This document shows positions 42,892-53,758 of a stretch of 64,000 bases of DNA, in pieces. The DNA lies in the NCBI RefSeq assembly GCF_023703415.1, contig NZ_JAGMTU010000002.1:682001-746000 (forward strand). Reading direction: 5' to 3'. Positions within the stretch are counted from its first letter, which is position 1; the number at the start of each line of letters is the position of its first letter. Made by a program: the position numbers and the translations under genes. This stretch comes from Microbacterium sp. USTB-Y (GTDB lineage: Bacteria; Actinomycetota; Actinomycetes; Actinomycetales; Microbacteriaceae). The notes under the pieces are model-generated. The model saw nothing but the letters and a program-made list of their open reading frames with translations, searched no databases and was not told where the DNA came from.

Positions 42892-42954
42892 GTGTCAGTA
42901 CGTCGTCGAGATGAAGAGGTGCTGTTCTGCAGCCTGCCTCACCTCGGCGAGAAG
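42892..42954 (-). pseudogene. Remnant of a second aldehyde dehydrogenase 3' end
   Basis: These 63 bp repeat the end of the adjacent aldehyde dehydrogenase gene. Translated on the minus strand they give AEVRQAAEQHLFISTTY and a stop, against SEVKNVFISTTY and a stop in the intact gene; the last 19 bases before the stop region are nearly identical. An ancestral tandem copy lost all but its tail, or the tail was duplicated and then expanded. Confidence 0.6.
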
Positions 42955-42957
42955 GTG

Positions 42958-44361
42958 TCAATACGTCGTCGAGATGAAGACGTTCTTCACCTCGGAGAAG
43001 GAGTCCGGTGCGTCCGGTCCAAGCTCGCGCCCGAGCCCGGACTGCTTGAACCCGCCGAAGGGGGTCCAGTACCGCACCGACGAGTGCGAGTTGATCGACA
43101 GGTTGCCGCTCTCGACCCCGCGGGCCACGCGGAGAGCCCGACCGATGTCGCGGCTGAAGATGGATCCGCTCAGCCCGTACTCCGTGTCGTTCGCCTTCGC
43201 GATCGCGTCGGCCTCGTCGCGGAACGGCATCACGGCGAGCACCGGGCCGAAGAGCTCCTGGGACCACACCGGATCGTCCGCGCCGCGCGGCAGCACCACG
43301 GCCGGCGCGAGCCAGAATCCGCCGTCCCAGTCGGCGCCCACGGCGTTCTGCCCGCGGAACGCGACGTCGGCGTCGTCCAGGTGCGCCGCGACGGCATCGC
43401 GCTGTCGCGCCGAGACCATCGGTCCCATCTCCGCATCTTCCGCGGCGGGGTCCTTCACGCGGAAAGCCTCGACCGCAGGCTGCAGCAGTTCGAGGAACCG
43501 CTCGTAGACGTTTTCGTGCACGAGGATGCGGGAGCGGGCGCAGCAGTCCTGCCCGGCGTTGTCGAGTCCTCCGCCCGGGGCGGCCGCAGCCGCCGCCTCG
43601 AGGTCGGCGTCGTCGAACACGATGTTCGCGTTCTTGCCGCCGAGTTCGAGGGTGAGGCGCTTGACCTGGTCGGCGCAGCCCCGCATGATCCCCTTGCCCA
43701 CCTCGGTGGACCCGGTGAAGCACACCTTGCGCACGAGCGGGTGCGTCACGAAGCGATCCCCGACCACGCTGCCCTTGCCCGTGATGACCGTGAAGACGCC
43801 CTCCGGCAGCCCGGCCTCGAGGGCGAGCTCGCCGAGGCGCATCGCGGTGAGCGGGGTGAGCTCGGCAGGCTTCAGGACCACGGTGTTGCCCGCGGCGAGC
43901 GCGGGGGCGAAGCCCCATCCCGCGATCGGCATCGGGAAGTTCCACGGCACGATGATCCCGACGACGCCGAGCGGCTCGTGGAAGGTGATGTCGATGCCGC
44001 CCGGTACCGGGATCTGCTTCCCGAAATGCCGCTCCGGGCTCGCACTGTAGTAGTTGAGCACGTCGCGGACGTTGCCGGCCTCCCAGCGCGCATTGCCGAT
44101 CGTGTGCCCGGCGTTCGCGACCTCGAGCGCAGCGAGCTCCTCGATGTGGGCGTCCACGACGCTCGCGAAGGAGCGCAGCAGCCGCGCCCGCTCCCCCGGG
44201 GTGATCGCGCTCCAGGCCGGGTAGGCGCGGTGCGCGCGCTCGATCGCCGCATCGGTCTCGCCGAGATCGGCAAGCCCCACGTCGGCGACCGTCCGGCCCG
44301 TCGCCGGGTTGAGAACGGTGAAGGCGCCGCCCGCGCCGTACCGGGAAGAAGGGATCCTCAT
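42958..44361 (-). CDS. Aldehyde dehydrogenase, PuuC-like
   Basis: A 467-aa NAD(P)-dependent aldehyde dehydrogenase. The general base is in LELGGKN (about Glu236), the nucleophile is in GQDCCARSR (about Cys272), and the NAD-binding VPWNFPMP and FTGSTEVGKGI motifs are present. In glutamylated amine pathways it oxidises the gamma-glutamyl aminoaldehyde to the acid. ATG 44361 is used; a GTG two codons earlier is possible. It follows the ligase gene by 34 bp, and a partial copy of its 3' end lies just downstream. Confidence 0.9.
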   Translation of the reverse strand: MRIPSSRYGAGGAFTVLNPATGRTVADVGLADLGETDAAIERAHRAYPAWSAITPGERARLLRSFASVVDAHIEELAALEVANAGHTIGNARWEAGNVRDVLNYYSASPERHFGKQIPVPGGIDITFHEPLGVVGIIVPWNFPMPIAGWGFAPALAAGNTVVLKPAELTPLTAMRLGELALEAGLPEGVFTVITGKGSVVGDRFVTHPLVRKVCFTGSTEVGKGIMRGCADQVKRLTLELGGKNANIVFDDADLEAAAAAAPGGGLDNAGQDCCARSRILVHENVYERFLELLQPAVEAFRVKDPAAEDAEMGPMVSARQRDAVAAHLDDADVAFRGQNAVGADWDGGFWLAPAVVLPRGADDPVWSQELFGPVLAVMPFRDEADAIAKANDTEYGLSGSIFSRDIGRALRVARGVESGNLSINSHSSVRYWTPFGGFKQSGLGRELGPDAPDSFSEVKNVFISTTY

Positions 44362-44395
44362 GCCCACAGCCTCTCGATCTCTCCGATGAATCCGT

Positions 44396-45763
44396 TCACA
44401 GCCGCTCGAAGCCGCGCCGCAGCTCCCAGTCGGTGACGGCCGCGTCGAACGCCGCGATCTCGACGTCCGCGTAGTTCACGTAGTGGCGCACGACGTCCTC
44501 GCCGAAGACCTCGTTCGCGATCGCCGACTGGGCGAGCGCCTCGCGCGCCTCGTGCATCGTGGAGGGGACGGTCGGCGCACCGGACTCGTAGGCGTTGCCC
44601 TTCGTCTCCGGCTCCAGCGACAGCTCGTGCTCGATGCCGTACAGGCCGCCGGCGAGCATCGCGGCGAGACCGAGGTACGGGTTCATGTCGCCGCCGGGGA
44701 GGCGGTTCTCCATGCGCGCGCCCGCGCCGCGTCCGACCAGGCGCACCGAGCTCGTGCGGTTGTCGATGCCCCACGCGATCGCGGTCGGTGCGAAGGAGCC
44801 TTTGACGAAGCGCTTGTACGAGTTGATGTTGGGCGCGTAGAAGAGCGTGAAGTCCCGCATCGTCGCCAGCACGCCGGCGATGAAGTGGTCGTAGAGCGCC
44901 GAGCGCTCGCCGCGGTCGGCGTCCCAGAACACCAGCGCGTCGTCGTCCTTGCCGCGCAGCGACATGTGCACGTGGCAGGAGTTGCCCTCGCGCTGGTTGG
45001 GCTTGGCCATGAAGGTGATCGACTGCCCGTGCTGACGCGCGATGTCCTTCGAGGCCGTCTTGTAGTACGCGTGGTTGTCGGCCGTGGTGATGACCTCGTC
45101 GTAGAGGAACGCGATCTCGTGCTGGCCGAAGTTGCACTCCCCCTTGGCCGACTCGACGTTCAGGCCGGAGGCGTACATCGTGTTGCGGATCTCCCGCAGC
45201 AGCGGCTCGACGAGGGTGGACCCCAGGATCGAGTAGTCGACGTTGTAGCGGTTCGCCGGCTCCAGATCACGGTAGCCGCTGTCCCAGGCGCGGTCGTAGG
45301 GCGTGTTGAAGATCACGAACTCCAGCTCGGTGCCGGCCAGGGCCTTCCATCCGTGCGAGGCCGCGCGCTCGGTCTGCGCGCGCAGGATCTCCCGCGGCGA
45401 GACCCGCACCGGGGCGCCGTTCGTGCCGGCCAGGTCGCATTGGATCATGACCGTGCCCGGCCGGTGCGGCAGGAGGCGGATGGTCGCGAGATCGAGCTCG
45501 AACTCCATGTCGCCGTAGCCGTCCGCCCAGGAGGCGTGCGCGTAGCCGTCGACGGTGTTCATGTCGACGTCGACCGCGAGCAGGTAGTTGCACCCCTCGG
45601 TGCCGTGGCCGAGCACCGAGTCCAGGAAGAAGTGCGCGTGCAGGAGCTTGCCCTGCAGCCGGCCCTGCATGTCGGTGAACGCGAGCACCACGGTGTCGAC
45701 GGAGCCGTCCGTGATCAGTCCGCGCAGCTGCTCCACGGTGAGCATGCGGTCGTTGCGAGTCAT
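44396..45763 (-). CDS. Gamma-glutamyl-amine ligase (glutamine synthetase-like, PuuA/GlnA4-type)
   Basis: A 455-aa glutamine synthetase-fold ligase. It has the metal-binding KGECNFGQHEIAF, the ATP-binding ITFMAKPNQREGNSCHVHMSL, and RMENRLPGGDMNPYLGLAAMLAGG near the C-terminus. The genetic setting with a permease, dehydrogenases and a gamma-glutamyl hydrolase shows it acts on an exogenous amine rather than ammonia: glutamate + amine + ATP gives the gamma-glutamyl amide. In Streptomyces, GlnA3 acts on polyamines and GlnA4 on ethanolamine. Its ATG overlaps the stop of the regulator gene (ATGA). Confidence 0.92.
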   Translation of the reverse strand: MTRNDRMLTVEQLRGLITDGSVDTVVLAFTDMQGRLQGKLLHAHFFLDSVLGHGTEGCNYLLAVDVDMNTVDGYAHASWADGYGDMEFELDLATIRLLPHRPGTVMIQCDLAGTNGAPVRVSPREILRAQTERAASHGWKALAGTELEFVIFNTPYDRAWDSGYRDLEPANRYNVDYSILGSTLVEPLLREIRNTMYASGLNVESAKGECNFGQHEIAFLYDEVITTADNHAYYKTASKDIARQHGQSITFMAKPNQREGNSCHVHMSLRGKDDDALVFWDADRGERSALYDHFIAGVLATMRDFTLFYAPNINSYKRFVKGSFAPTAIAWGIDNRTSSVRLVGRGAGARMENRLPGGDMNPYLGLAAMLAGGLYGIEHELSLEPETKGNAYESGAPTVPSTMHEAREALAQSAIANEVFGEDVVRHYVNYADVEIAAFDAAVTDWELRRGFERL

Positions 45764-46482
45764 TTCAGAAGTCCTTTCAAGAGCGCCGCGGTGGCGTCGC
45801 AGTGCGCGGTCATGATGTCGCGGGCCCGGGCGGCGTCGCCGTCCAGGATCGCGGCGACGATCGCGCGGTGCTCGGTCTCGGAATGGTCGATGTTGGTCTT
45901 GAGGAACGGGATCTCGGCGAGGAGCTGGTGGATCCGCACCTGCACCTCGCTGCAGGAGCGCGAGAGCTCGTCGGATCCGCACACGGTCGCGATCGCGAGG
46001 TGGAGGCGGGCGTCGGCCTGGCGGTAGTCCGCCGGCGTCTCGGCCGCCGCGAGGTCGGCGAGGCTGTCGGAGAGCAGCGCGCGCTGCGCGTCGTCGAGCG
46101 GCGTCGACGCCGCACGGTAGGCGGCGCCGGGTTCGATGACGGAGCGGAACACGATGACGTCGTCGATCTCGGCACGGCGGGGCGGTGCCTGGTCCACGGG
46201 CCACTGCTCGGTGGCCGGCTGGACGACGGTGCCCCCTCCGCGCCCCCGGGTCGTGGTGACGAGCCCGGCGGCGCGGAGGGCGCTGATGGCCTCCCTCAGG
46301 GTGGCGCGGGAGACGTTGAGCTTCTCGGCGAGCTCGCGCTCGCCCGGCAGCTTCGTCCCCACCCGGAAGATCCCGAGCCTGATGGCCGAGCCCAGCTGCT
46401 CCACGCAGCTCTCGAAGGCCATGTGCCCCCGGACCGGGTGCAGTGCGGCGTCCACCAGAGGAGAGTCCATCGCGTCCGTCAT
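45760..46482 (-). CDS. FadR-type GntR regulator of the amine island
   Basis: A 240-aa regulator with an N-terminal winged helix (about 20-90; LPGERELAEKLNVSRATLREAISALRAAGLV) and a C-terminal all-helical FCD domain (about 105-235) that usually binds an acid effector, often with a metal held by Asp/His residues (DYRQADARLHLAIA, later TEHRAIVAAI). It lies inside the operon, between permease and ligase, so it is probably autoregulated. The dyad at 48106-48127 over the operon promoter is its likely site. Confidence 0.9.
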   Translation of the reverse strand: MTDAMDSPLVDAALHPVRGHMAFESCVEQLGSAIRLGIFRVGTKLPGERELAEKLNVSRATLREAISALRAAGLVTTTRGRGGGTVVQPATEQWPVDQAPPRRAEIDDVIVFRSVIEPGAAYRAASTPLDDAQRALLSDSLADLAAAETPADYRQADARLHLAIATVCGSDELSRSCSEVQVRIHQLLAEIPFLKTNIDHSETEHRAIVAAILDGDAARARDIMTAHCDATAALLKGLLK

Positions 46483-46489
46483 GCTCGGA

Positions 46490-48037
46490 TCATTCCTCCA
46501 GGAGCTTGTCCGGCGCCATCGTCAGATGCTCGGCCTCGGCGCTGGAGGCCATGAAGTCCCGCTTCCCGTAGGCGTACCACAGCACGATCGAGAGGATCGC
46601 GACCACGGCGACGGCGATCGGCGCATAGTTGAACGTGTCGATGGTGATCGGGTTCACCGGCGGGAGCACGAACAGGATGATGATGAAGATCACCCAGACC
46701 ACGGCGATCCATCCCACGATCGCGCTCCATTTGCCGAGGTGCCACGGCCCGGGCGTGAAGCCCTTGTCCAGCCGGCGCAGGAACACCGGCGTGACGTACG
46801 CGATGTACAGTCCGATCACCGCGACCGAGGTGACGGCGAGGTAGGCGGTGGTGTTGAAGAGCGCGGGCGTGGTCAGGATGATCGAGAGCACGACGCACAG
46901 CCAGATCGAGTTGGTCGGAGTGCCGGTGCGCTTGTTGACCTTCGCCCACAGCCGCGACCCGGGGATCGCGTTGTCGCGGGAGAAGGCGTAGCTCATCCGG
47001 GAGTTCGCCGTGACCGAGGCCATGCCGCAGAAGAACTGCGCGCCGCAGACGATGAACAGCAGGAACTTCGCCATCGTCGGGTTGTTCAGCGCGTCCAGGA
47101 AGATCTGGGCCGGCGGCAGACCGGTCTCGGATCCGAGCAGGCCCGCGATCCCCTTGTCGCTGCCGTCCTGGATCGCCGCGGTGATCGAGAAGAGCAGGAT
47201 CCAGCCGCCGATGATCGAGATCACGACGCTCATCACGATGCCCTTGGGCGCGGCGACGGAGGCGTTCTTGGTCTCCTCGGCGACGTGGGCGGAGGCGTCG
47301 TACCCGGTGTAGGTGTACTGCGCCATGAGCAGGCCCATGAGGAACACGTACGGGCCGAACGACCAGCCGGTGCCGTTGTACCAGTGCGTGAACGTCCAGC
47401 CCACGTCCTGGTGCTGGGTGGGCATGATCCACAGCGCGCCGACGATCACGAGCACGCCGACGATGTGCCACCAGGCGGACACGTTCGAGAGCAGGCTCAC
47501 GATGTTGACGCCGAAGGTGTTCAGCAGGCCGTGGACCACGATCAGCACGACGAAGAGGCCGAAGGTGCTGGCCTTGGTCGGCTCGATCCCCCACACGAGG
47601 TTCGCGAATGCCATCATCGTGGTCGCGGCGCCGAAGTCGATCGCCGCGGTGACTGCGACCTCGCCGAGGAAGTTGAACCAGCCGACCCCCCACGCCCACT
47701 GCCGCTTGTTGCGCTTGGCGAGGCGGCCGGCCCAGAAGTAGAGACCGCCGGCGGTCGGGTACTTCGAGCACACCTCCGCCATGGCGAGCGCGACCATGAG
47801 CACGAAGACGCCGACGAGCGGCCAGCCGATCGTGATCGCCGAGGGGCCGCCCGAGTTCAGGGCGATGGCGTACGAGGTGATGCATCCCGCGAGGATGGAG
47901 ATGATCGAGAAGGAGACGGCGAAGTTGCTGAACCCCGACATCCCCCGGTGCAGTTCCTGCTTGTAGCCCAGGGCGGCCAGGGCTGCGGCGTCATCGTCGA
48001 TCGCCTGCGTGCCCTTCGCCTTTGTCGATTCGCTCAT
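46490..48037 (-). CDS. APC-superfamily amine/amino acid permease
   Basis: A 515-aa permease with twelve predicted helices. The opening LGYKQELHRGMSGFSNFAVSFSIISILAGC is typical of the amino acid/choline/GABA transporter group (BAT1/GabP/PuuP relatives). It would import the amine handled by the ligase. It is first in the island operon; ATG 48037 follows a weak GAAAG site. The regulator gene begins 7 nt after its stop. Confidence 0.92.
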   Translation of the reverse strand: MSESTKAKGTQAIDDDAAALAALGYKQELHRGMSGFSNFAVSFSIISILAGCITSYAIALNSGGPSAITIGWPLVGVFVLMVALAMAEVCSKYPTAGGLYFWAGRLAKRNKRQWAWGVGWFNFLGEVAVTAAIDFGAATTMMAFANLVWGIEPTKASTFGLFVVLIVVHGLLNTFGVNIVSLLSNVSAWWHIVGVLVIVGALWIMPTQHQDVGWTFTHWYNGTGWSFGPYVFLMGLLMAQYTYTGYDASAHVAEETKNASVAAPKGIVMSVVISIIGGWILLFSITAAIQDGSDKGIAGLLGSETGLPPAQIFLDALNNPTMAKFLLFIVCGAQFFCGMASVTANSRMSYAFSRDNAIPGSRLWAKVNKRTGTPTNSIWLCVVLSIILTTPALFNTTAYLAVTSVAVIGLYIAYVTPVFLRRLDKGFTPGPWHLGKWSAIVGWIAVVWVIFIIILFVLPPVNPITIDTFNYAPIAVAVVAILSIVLWYAYGKRDFMASSAEAEHLTMAPDKLLEE

Positions 48038-48077
48038 GGAGTGCTGCCTGCTTTCAGTGGAGGGAGCGTGTGCAGCG

Positions 48078-48107
48078 ATTCTCGCAATGCGGAAGACCAA
48101 CTGTCAA
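48078..48107 (-). promoter_or_regulatory. Promoter of the amine island operon
   Basis: On the minus strand TTGACA (48102-48107), an 18-nt spacer and GAGAAT (48078-48083), about 40 nt before the permease ATG. Confidence 0.65.
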
Positions 48108-48127
48108 TGGTCTGACTTCAAACCATT
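48106..48127. promoter_or_regulatory. Candidate FadR-type operator
   Basis: AATGGT-N10-ACCATT overlaps the -35 box of the island promoter and the stop codon of xerD. A second ACCA-N8-TGGT dyad (48097-48111) shares its left arm, as expected for a GntR/FadR repressor site. Confidence 0.5.
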
Positions 48128-49028
48128 ATCGAGCCCGGGGATGCGCCGTCACGTAGACGTCGCGGAGCGTGTCCACCGAGACGTGCGTGTAGATCTGCGT
48201 CGTCGCGACCGACGCGTGCCCGAGCAGCTCCTGCACGACGCGCACGTCGGCACCGCCCTGCAGCAGATGGGTCGCGAAGGAGTGCCGCAGCGTGTGCGGA
48301 GAGACCTCCGCGGTGATCTGCGCGTGCTCGGCGGCCGCGCGGATGATCAGCCAGGCGCTCTGCCGGCTGAGCGGAGCGCCCCGCGCGCCGAGGAACAGCT
48401 TCGCCGAGGCCCGCCCGGTGCTGGCGAGTGTCGGGCGCACCCGGGTCAGGTAGGCGTCGATCGCGGCGCGCGCGTAGGAGCCGACCGGCACGATGCGCTC
48501 CTTGGATCCCTTGCCGCGCAGCCGCAGCACGTCGCCCAGCGCGAGGTCGTCGACGTCGAGCGACACCGCCTCGGAGACACGGGCGCCCGTGGCGTAGAGC
48601 AGCTCGAGCAGCGCGCGGTCCCGGATTCCGAGCGGCTCCTCCGCCGAGGGCGCGGCGAGCAGGCGCTCGACCTGGTCGATCGTGAGCGCCTTGGGCAGCC
48701 GCCGCGGCTGCCGGGGCGGACGCAGCCGCGCGCTCGGATCCGCCTCTGCGATGCCCTCGCGCGCGAGGAACCGATGCCAGCCGCGCACCGACGACTGCAG
48801 CCGGGCCAGGCTCGAGGCGGCGGGCGGCGGCACCGCGGCCGCGCGCTCCGCAGCGAACTCGGCGACGATCGCCGCGGTGATCGCGTCGGTGTCGTCGATG
48901 CCGTGCTCGCCCAGCCAGGCGACATACCCGCCGAGATCGCGCCGGTACGCCGAGAGGGTGTGCTCGGCGAGCCCGCGCTCGATCGTCACATGCCGGAGAT
49001 AGGCGTCGAGCGCCCGGTCCAGCTGCAC
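48126..49028 (-). CDS. xerD: Tyrosine recombinase XerD
   Basis: A 300-aa recombinase with an N-terminal SAM-like core-binding domain (1-100) and a catalytic domain with the conserved residues in [10 protein letters not shown] (Arg), [12 protein letters not shown] (His-x-x-Arg), [16 protein letters not shown] (His and nucleophile Tyr). With XerC it resolves chromosome dimers at dif. The start is GTG 49028, 18 nt after the Nudix gene; no ATG is in frame. Its stop codon overlaps the operator of the amine island. Confidence 0.95.
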   Translation of the reverse strand: MQLDRALDAYLRHVTIERGLAEHTLSAYRRDLGGYVAWLGEHGIDDTDAITAAIVAEFAAERAAAVPPPAASSLARLQSSVRGWHRFLAREGIAEADPSARLRPPRQPRRLPKALTIDQVERLLAAPSAEEPLGIRDRALLELLYATGARVSEAVSLDVDDLALGDVLRLRGKGSKERIVPVGSYARAAIDAYLTRVRPTLASTGRASAKLFLGARGAPLSRQSAWLIIRAAAEHAQITAEVSPHTLRHSFATHLLQGGADVRVVQELLGHASVATTQIYTHVSVDTLRDVYVTAHPRAR

Positions 49029-49045
49029 GTCAGGCCCGCCGCATG

Positions 49046-49624
49046 TCAGGCGCCGCGCAGACGCCGTTCGGCCGCGAGCACGCCCACGGCGAGGATCCCG
49101 TTGCGCAGTCTTCCGGCGAGCACGCCGTCCGCGGCCTCGTCGAGCGGCACCCAGGCGAGACGGATGTCGGCCTCCTCGTCGGTGCGTGCGAACGACTCCG
49201 CGGCGGGGCTCAGCCCCGTCGCGAGGTAGATGTGGATGATCTCGGAGTTGCTGCCGGGGGTCGTGTAGGTCGAGACCAACGGCTCCCAGCCTTCGGCGGT
49301 GAGGTCGGCCTCCTCGGCGAGCTCCCGGCGGGCGGCGTCCATCGGATCCTCGCCGGCGACGTCGAGCAGTCCCGCGGGGAGCTCCCAGTCGCGCTGCCGG
49401 ATGGGATGGCGGTACTGCTGGATGAGCAGCACGCGCCTCTCCTCGTCCACCGCCACGACGGCCGCCGCGCCGGTGTGGTCGAGGTACTGGCGCACGATCT
49501 CGCCGTCGCCGTAGCGGACGCGGTCCTCGCGGATCCCCCACACCGCGCCGCGGTAGACCTCACGGCTCTCGAGCACCTCCGGGGAGAAGGGCTCGTCGCG
49601 CGGCGCGGTGGTGGAGTGCGTCAC
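49046..49624 (-). CDS. ADP-ribose pyrophosphatase-type Nudix hydrolase
   Basis: A 192-aa Nudix enzyme; the box starts at GLLDVAGE and continues to [10 protein letters not shown], and the upstream ELPAG and downstream [13 protein letters not shown] segments are typical of NudF-like ADP-ribose pyrophosphatases. The start is GTG 49624, one base after the pyrG stop. The order pyrG-nudix-xerD is the same in mycobacteria (Rv1699-Rv1701). Confidence 0.92.
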   Translation of the reverse strand: MTHSTTAPRDEPFSPEVLESREVYRGAVWGIREDRVRYGDGEIVRQYLDHTGAAAVVAVDEERRVLLIQQYRHPIRQRDWELPAGLLDVAGEDPMDAARRELAEEADLTAEGWEPLVSTYTTPGSNSEIIHIYLATGLSPAAESFARTDEEADIRLAWVPLDEAADGVLAGRLRNGILAVGVLAAERRLRGA

Positions 49625-49625
49625 G

Positions 49626-51320
<1,695 letters not shown>

Positions 51321-51347
51321 TTATCCTATCAGCGCGAGCGGGCGGCG

Positions 51348-52265
51348 TCACTCCCGCGACGCGCGGTCGGCCGCATCCAGTTCGGTCAGCGTCGGCGGGT
51401 TCGCGCCCGCGCGGGCGACGGTGAGGGCGGCACTCGCGAGCGCGGTGTCCAGCGCGGCGCGCACGGCGTCCTCGGGCAGCGGGTCTCCGGCGACCAGCAG
51501 GCGATCGGTGCCGTCGCGCAGGAGGGCATGCAGCAGTCCGGACATGAAGGCGTCCCCTGCGCCGATCGTGTCGGCGACGGCGACCGGTCTCGCCGGGCGC
51601 GCGAACCAGGTGCCGTCGACGAGCGCCAGGCAGCCCTCCGCGCCGCGCGTCGCGACCACGAACCGTGCGCCCCGGTCGGCGAGGCCGGCCAGCACCTCCT
51701 CGAGGGGCGCACCGGGGACGAGCCAGGCCGCGTCCTCGTCGCTGAGCTTGACCACCGGGCAGAGCGCCGTCAGCTCCACGACCCTGCGCAGCACCTCGTC
51801 GCGCTCGCCGATCACGTCGGGGCGGATGTTGGGGTCGAGAGTCCGCAACGTGTCCGACCCGGCAGCCCCGAGCGCGGCCAGCACCGCCGCGGCGCCGGGC
51901 TCCCGGAGCGCGCCGATCGACCCGGTGTGCACCGCGCGGGCGCCGGCGATGTCGGGCACCGCGATGTCCCAGTCGATGTCGAAGTCGTACTCCGCCTTGC
52001 CTTCGGCGTCCAGACGCGCGGTCGCCGTCGAGGTGCGACCGGGCACGACCGTCCGGGGGCCGAGCTCCACCCCGGCGGCGTCGAGATGGGCGCGGACCGC
52101 GTCCCCGTGCGGGTCGCTGCCGATCCGCGTGTGCAGGACCGTCGGGTGGCCGAGCCGCGCGAGCCCGACCGCGATGTTCATCGGCGAGCCGCCGGGATGC
52201 GTCTCGCCGCCCTCGACGATGTCGACGAGGGCTTCGCCGATCACTGCGATGGGCTCATGCGTCAT
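51348..52265 (-). CDS. PfkB-family sugar kinase, probable fructokinase
   Basis: A 305-aa ribokinase-fold kinase with the substrate motif GGSPMNIAVGLARLG (about residues 25-39) and the C-terminal PfkB signature DTIGAGDAFMSGLL with the catalytic Asp. It probably phosphorylates fructose released by the two GH32 enzymes encoded just upstream. Its start overlaps the preceding GH32 stop (ATGA), and it ends the sugar operon. Confidence 0.9.
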   Translation of the reverse strand: MTHEPIAVIGEALVDIVEGGETHPGGSPMNIAVGLARLGHPTVLHTRIGSDPHGDAVRAHLDAAGVELGPRTVVPGRTSTATARLDAEGKAEYDFDIDWDIAVPDIAGARAVHTGSIGALREPGAAAVLAALGAAGSDTLRTLDPNIRPDVIGERDEVLRRVVELTALCPVVKLSDEDAAWLVPGAPLEEVLAGLADRGARFVVATRGAEGCLALVDGTWFARPARPVAVADTIGAGDAFMSGLLHALLRDGTDRLLVAGDPLPEDAVRAALDTALASAALTVARAGANPPTLTELDAADRASRE

Positions 52266-53758
52266 GCCCGATCCTCTTCCTCTGCCTCGACCGTCACCTC
52301 GTCGATCCGCACTCTACCGCCGACCGCGTGCAACTCGACACGGTCGGAGCGCCGCGCGGGGATCCGATCGGTCAGCACCGCGGTCCCGTCGTCGGCGAAC
52401 ACCTCGATCGACCCCTCGTCCAGCCAGAGAACGGCATCCAGGCCATCGGCGCGCAGCTCCAGGCGCTCGAGGCTGCCGAACGCCTCCGGCAGGCCCTCCG
52501 CCCCGACCCGGCGGTCCAGGGTCAGCTCCCCGTCGCGCACGCGCAGCACCGCCGCGAGCGCGGGGGCGTCCCCGAGCCGCAGCTCCGCCGACGCACCGTC
52601 GTCCAGTCGCAGTCGCAGCCGGATCCGGGACGCCGGAGGCGCCTCGAAGGTCAGCGGCTCTCCTGGCCGCACCTCGACGTCCGCGATCGCGGCGACCGGC
52701 ACCACCGCGGGGCCGATCGGCTCCTGGCGCAGCCGGATCCGCCCGCGCTCCGTGACGAGCGACAACCGGCGGGCGAGGGTCATCGACCCCCGCTGCGGTT
52801 CGATGGCGTCCGTGGGCATCTCCCCCGCATACTCCCAGTTGCTCATCCAGGCGATCAGGATCCGGTCCTCGTCGCCGAGCCCGGAGAAGGTGACGCCGGC
52901 GTAGCAGTCGCGGCCGTGGTCGATCCAGTCCAGCGCCGCGAGCGCGTCGTCGGGAGTCTTCGCACCGGGCTCGACCTCCGGAGCCGGCGCCGCGGGCACG
53001 AAGCGCACCCCGTCGAAGGAGCCGACGACGTACATCGTGCCGGATCCCCCGGCCACTCCCCCCGGGTTCATGCTGACGATCAGCACCCAGCGGACATCGT
53101 CCGGGTCCCCGTCGAGTGCCAGCGGGAACAGGTCGGGACACTCCCACACCCCGAAGGCCGTGCCTCGAGGGCCGTACTCGGAGAGGAGCTCCCAGTGGCG
53201 CAGGTCGTCGGAACGATAGAGCACGACCTTGCGCTGCACGGCTTCGACGGCCACCATCACCCAGTAGTCGCCGGCGGGCCCGGAGTAGCGGAACACCTTG
53301 GGGTCGCGGAAATCCGCCGAGCCGCGGTCCAGGACCGGGTTGCCCGAATGCATGGACCAGCTCAGCCCTCCGTCGGCGCTGGAGGCGATCCCCTGCGACT
53401 GATGCGCGCCGCTCCGGGCGGCGAGGGTGAACACGGCCACGAGCGGTGCCGTGCCGCCGATGCCGAGTCCGCTGGTGTCCCGCTCATCGAACACGACGGA
53501 TCCGGAGAAGATCTCGTGCTCATCCGTGTAGCGGAGCGCGACCGGATGCTCCTGCCAGGTCACGAGGTCGGCGCTGGACGCGTGCCCCCAGCTCATGAAG
53601 CCGTGATCCACTCCATGCGGGTTGTACTGGAAGTACAGGTGGTACCGACCGTCGTGGAAGATCAGACCGTTCGGGTCGTTCAGCCAGTTGCGGGCCGACG
53701 AGAAGTGGATGAGGGGGCGAGTCACGGGCGGATCCTCCAGGAGGGCTGCGGTCGTCAT
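52262..53758 (-). CDS. GH32 beta-fructofuranosidase (sucrose/fructan hydrolase)
   Basis: A 498-aa GH32 enzyme. The nucleophile is Asp28 (WLNDPNG), the transition-state stabiliser is in FRDP (about 150) and the acid/base is Glu in WECPDLF (about 207). A five-bladed propeller is followed by a beta-sandwich (about 350-498). There is no signal peptide, so it acts on imported sugar. ATG 53758 overlaps the upstream GH32 stop (ATGA); GTG 53725 is an alternative with a strong GGAGGA site 7 nt before it. Confidence 0.93.
   Translation of the reverse strand: MTTAALLEDPPVTRPLIHFSSARNWLNDPNGLIFHDGRYHLYFQYNPHGVDHGFMSWGHASSADLVTWQEHPVALRYTDEHEIFSGSVVFDERDTSGLGIGGTAPLVAVFTLAARSGAHQSQGIASSADGGLSWSMHSGNPVLDRGSADFRDPKVFRYSGPAGDYWVMVAVEAVQRKVVLYRSDDLRHWELLSEYGPRGTAFGVWECPDLFPLALDGDPDDVRWVLIVSMNPGGVAGGSGTMYVVGSFDGVRFVPAAPAPEVEPGAKTPDDALAALDWIDHGRDCYAGVTFSGLGDEDRILIAWMSNWEYAGEMPTDAIEPQRGSMTLARRLSLVTERGRIRLRQEPIGPAVVPVAAIADVEVRPGEPLTFEAPPASRIRLRLRLDDGASAELRLGDAPALAAVLRVRDGELTLDRRVGAEGLPEAFGSLERLELRADGLDAVLWLDEGSIEVFADDGTAVLTDRIPARRSDRVELHAVGGRVRIDEVTVEAEEEDRA

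Noticed and set aside
42892..42954. A short independent gene between the aldehyde dehydrogenase and SDR genes
   Set aside because: Its only recognisable content is a copy of the dehydrogenase C-terminus; there is no start with a ribosome site.
41359..48037. Standard putrescine (Puu) operon
   Set aside because: No PuuB-like flavin oxidase is encoded; an SDR takes its place. Putrescine remains possible only if the oxidase is elsewhere.
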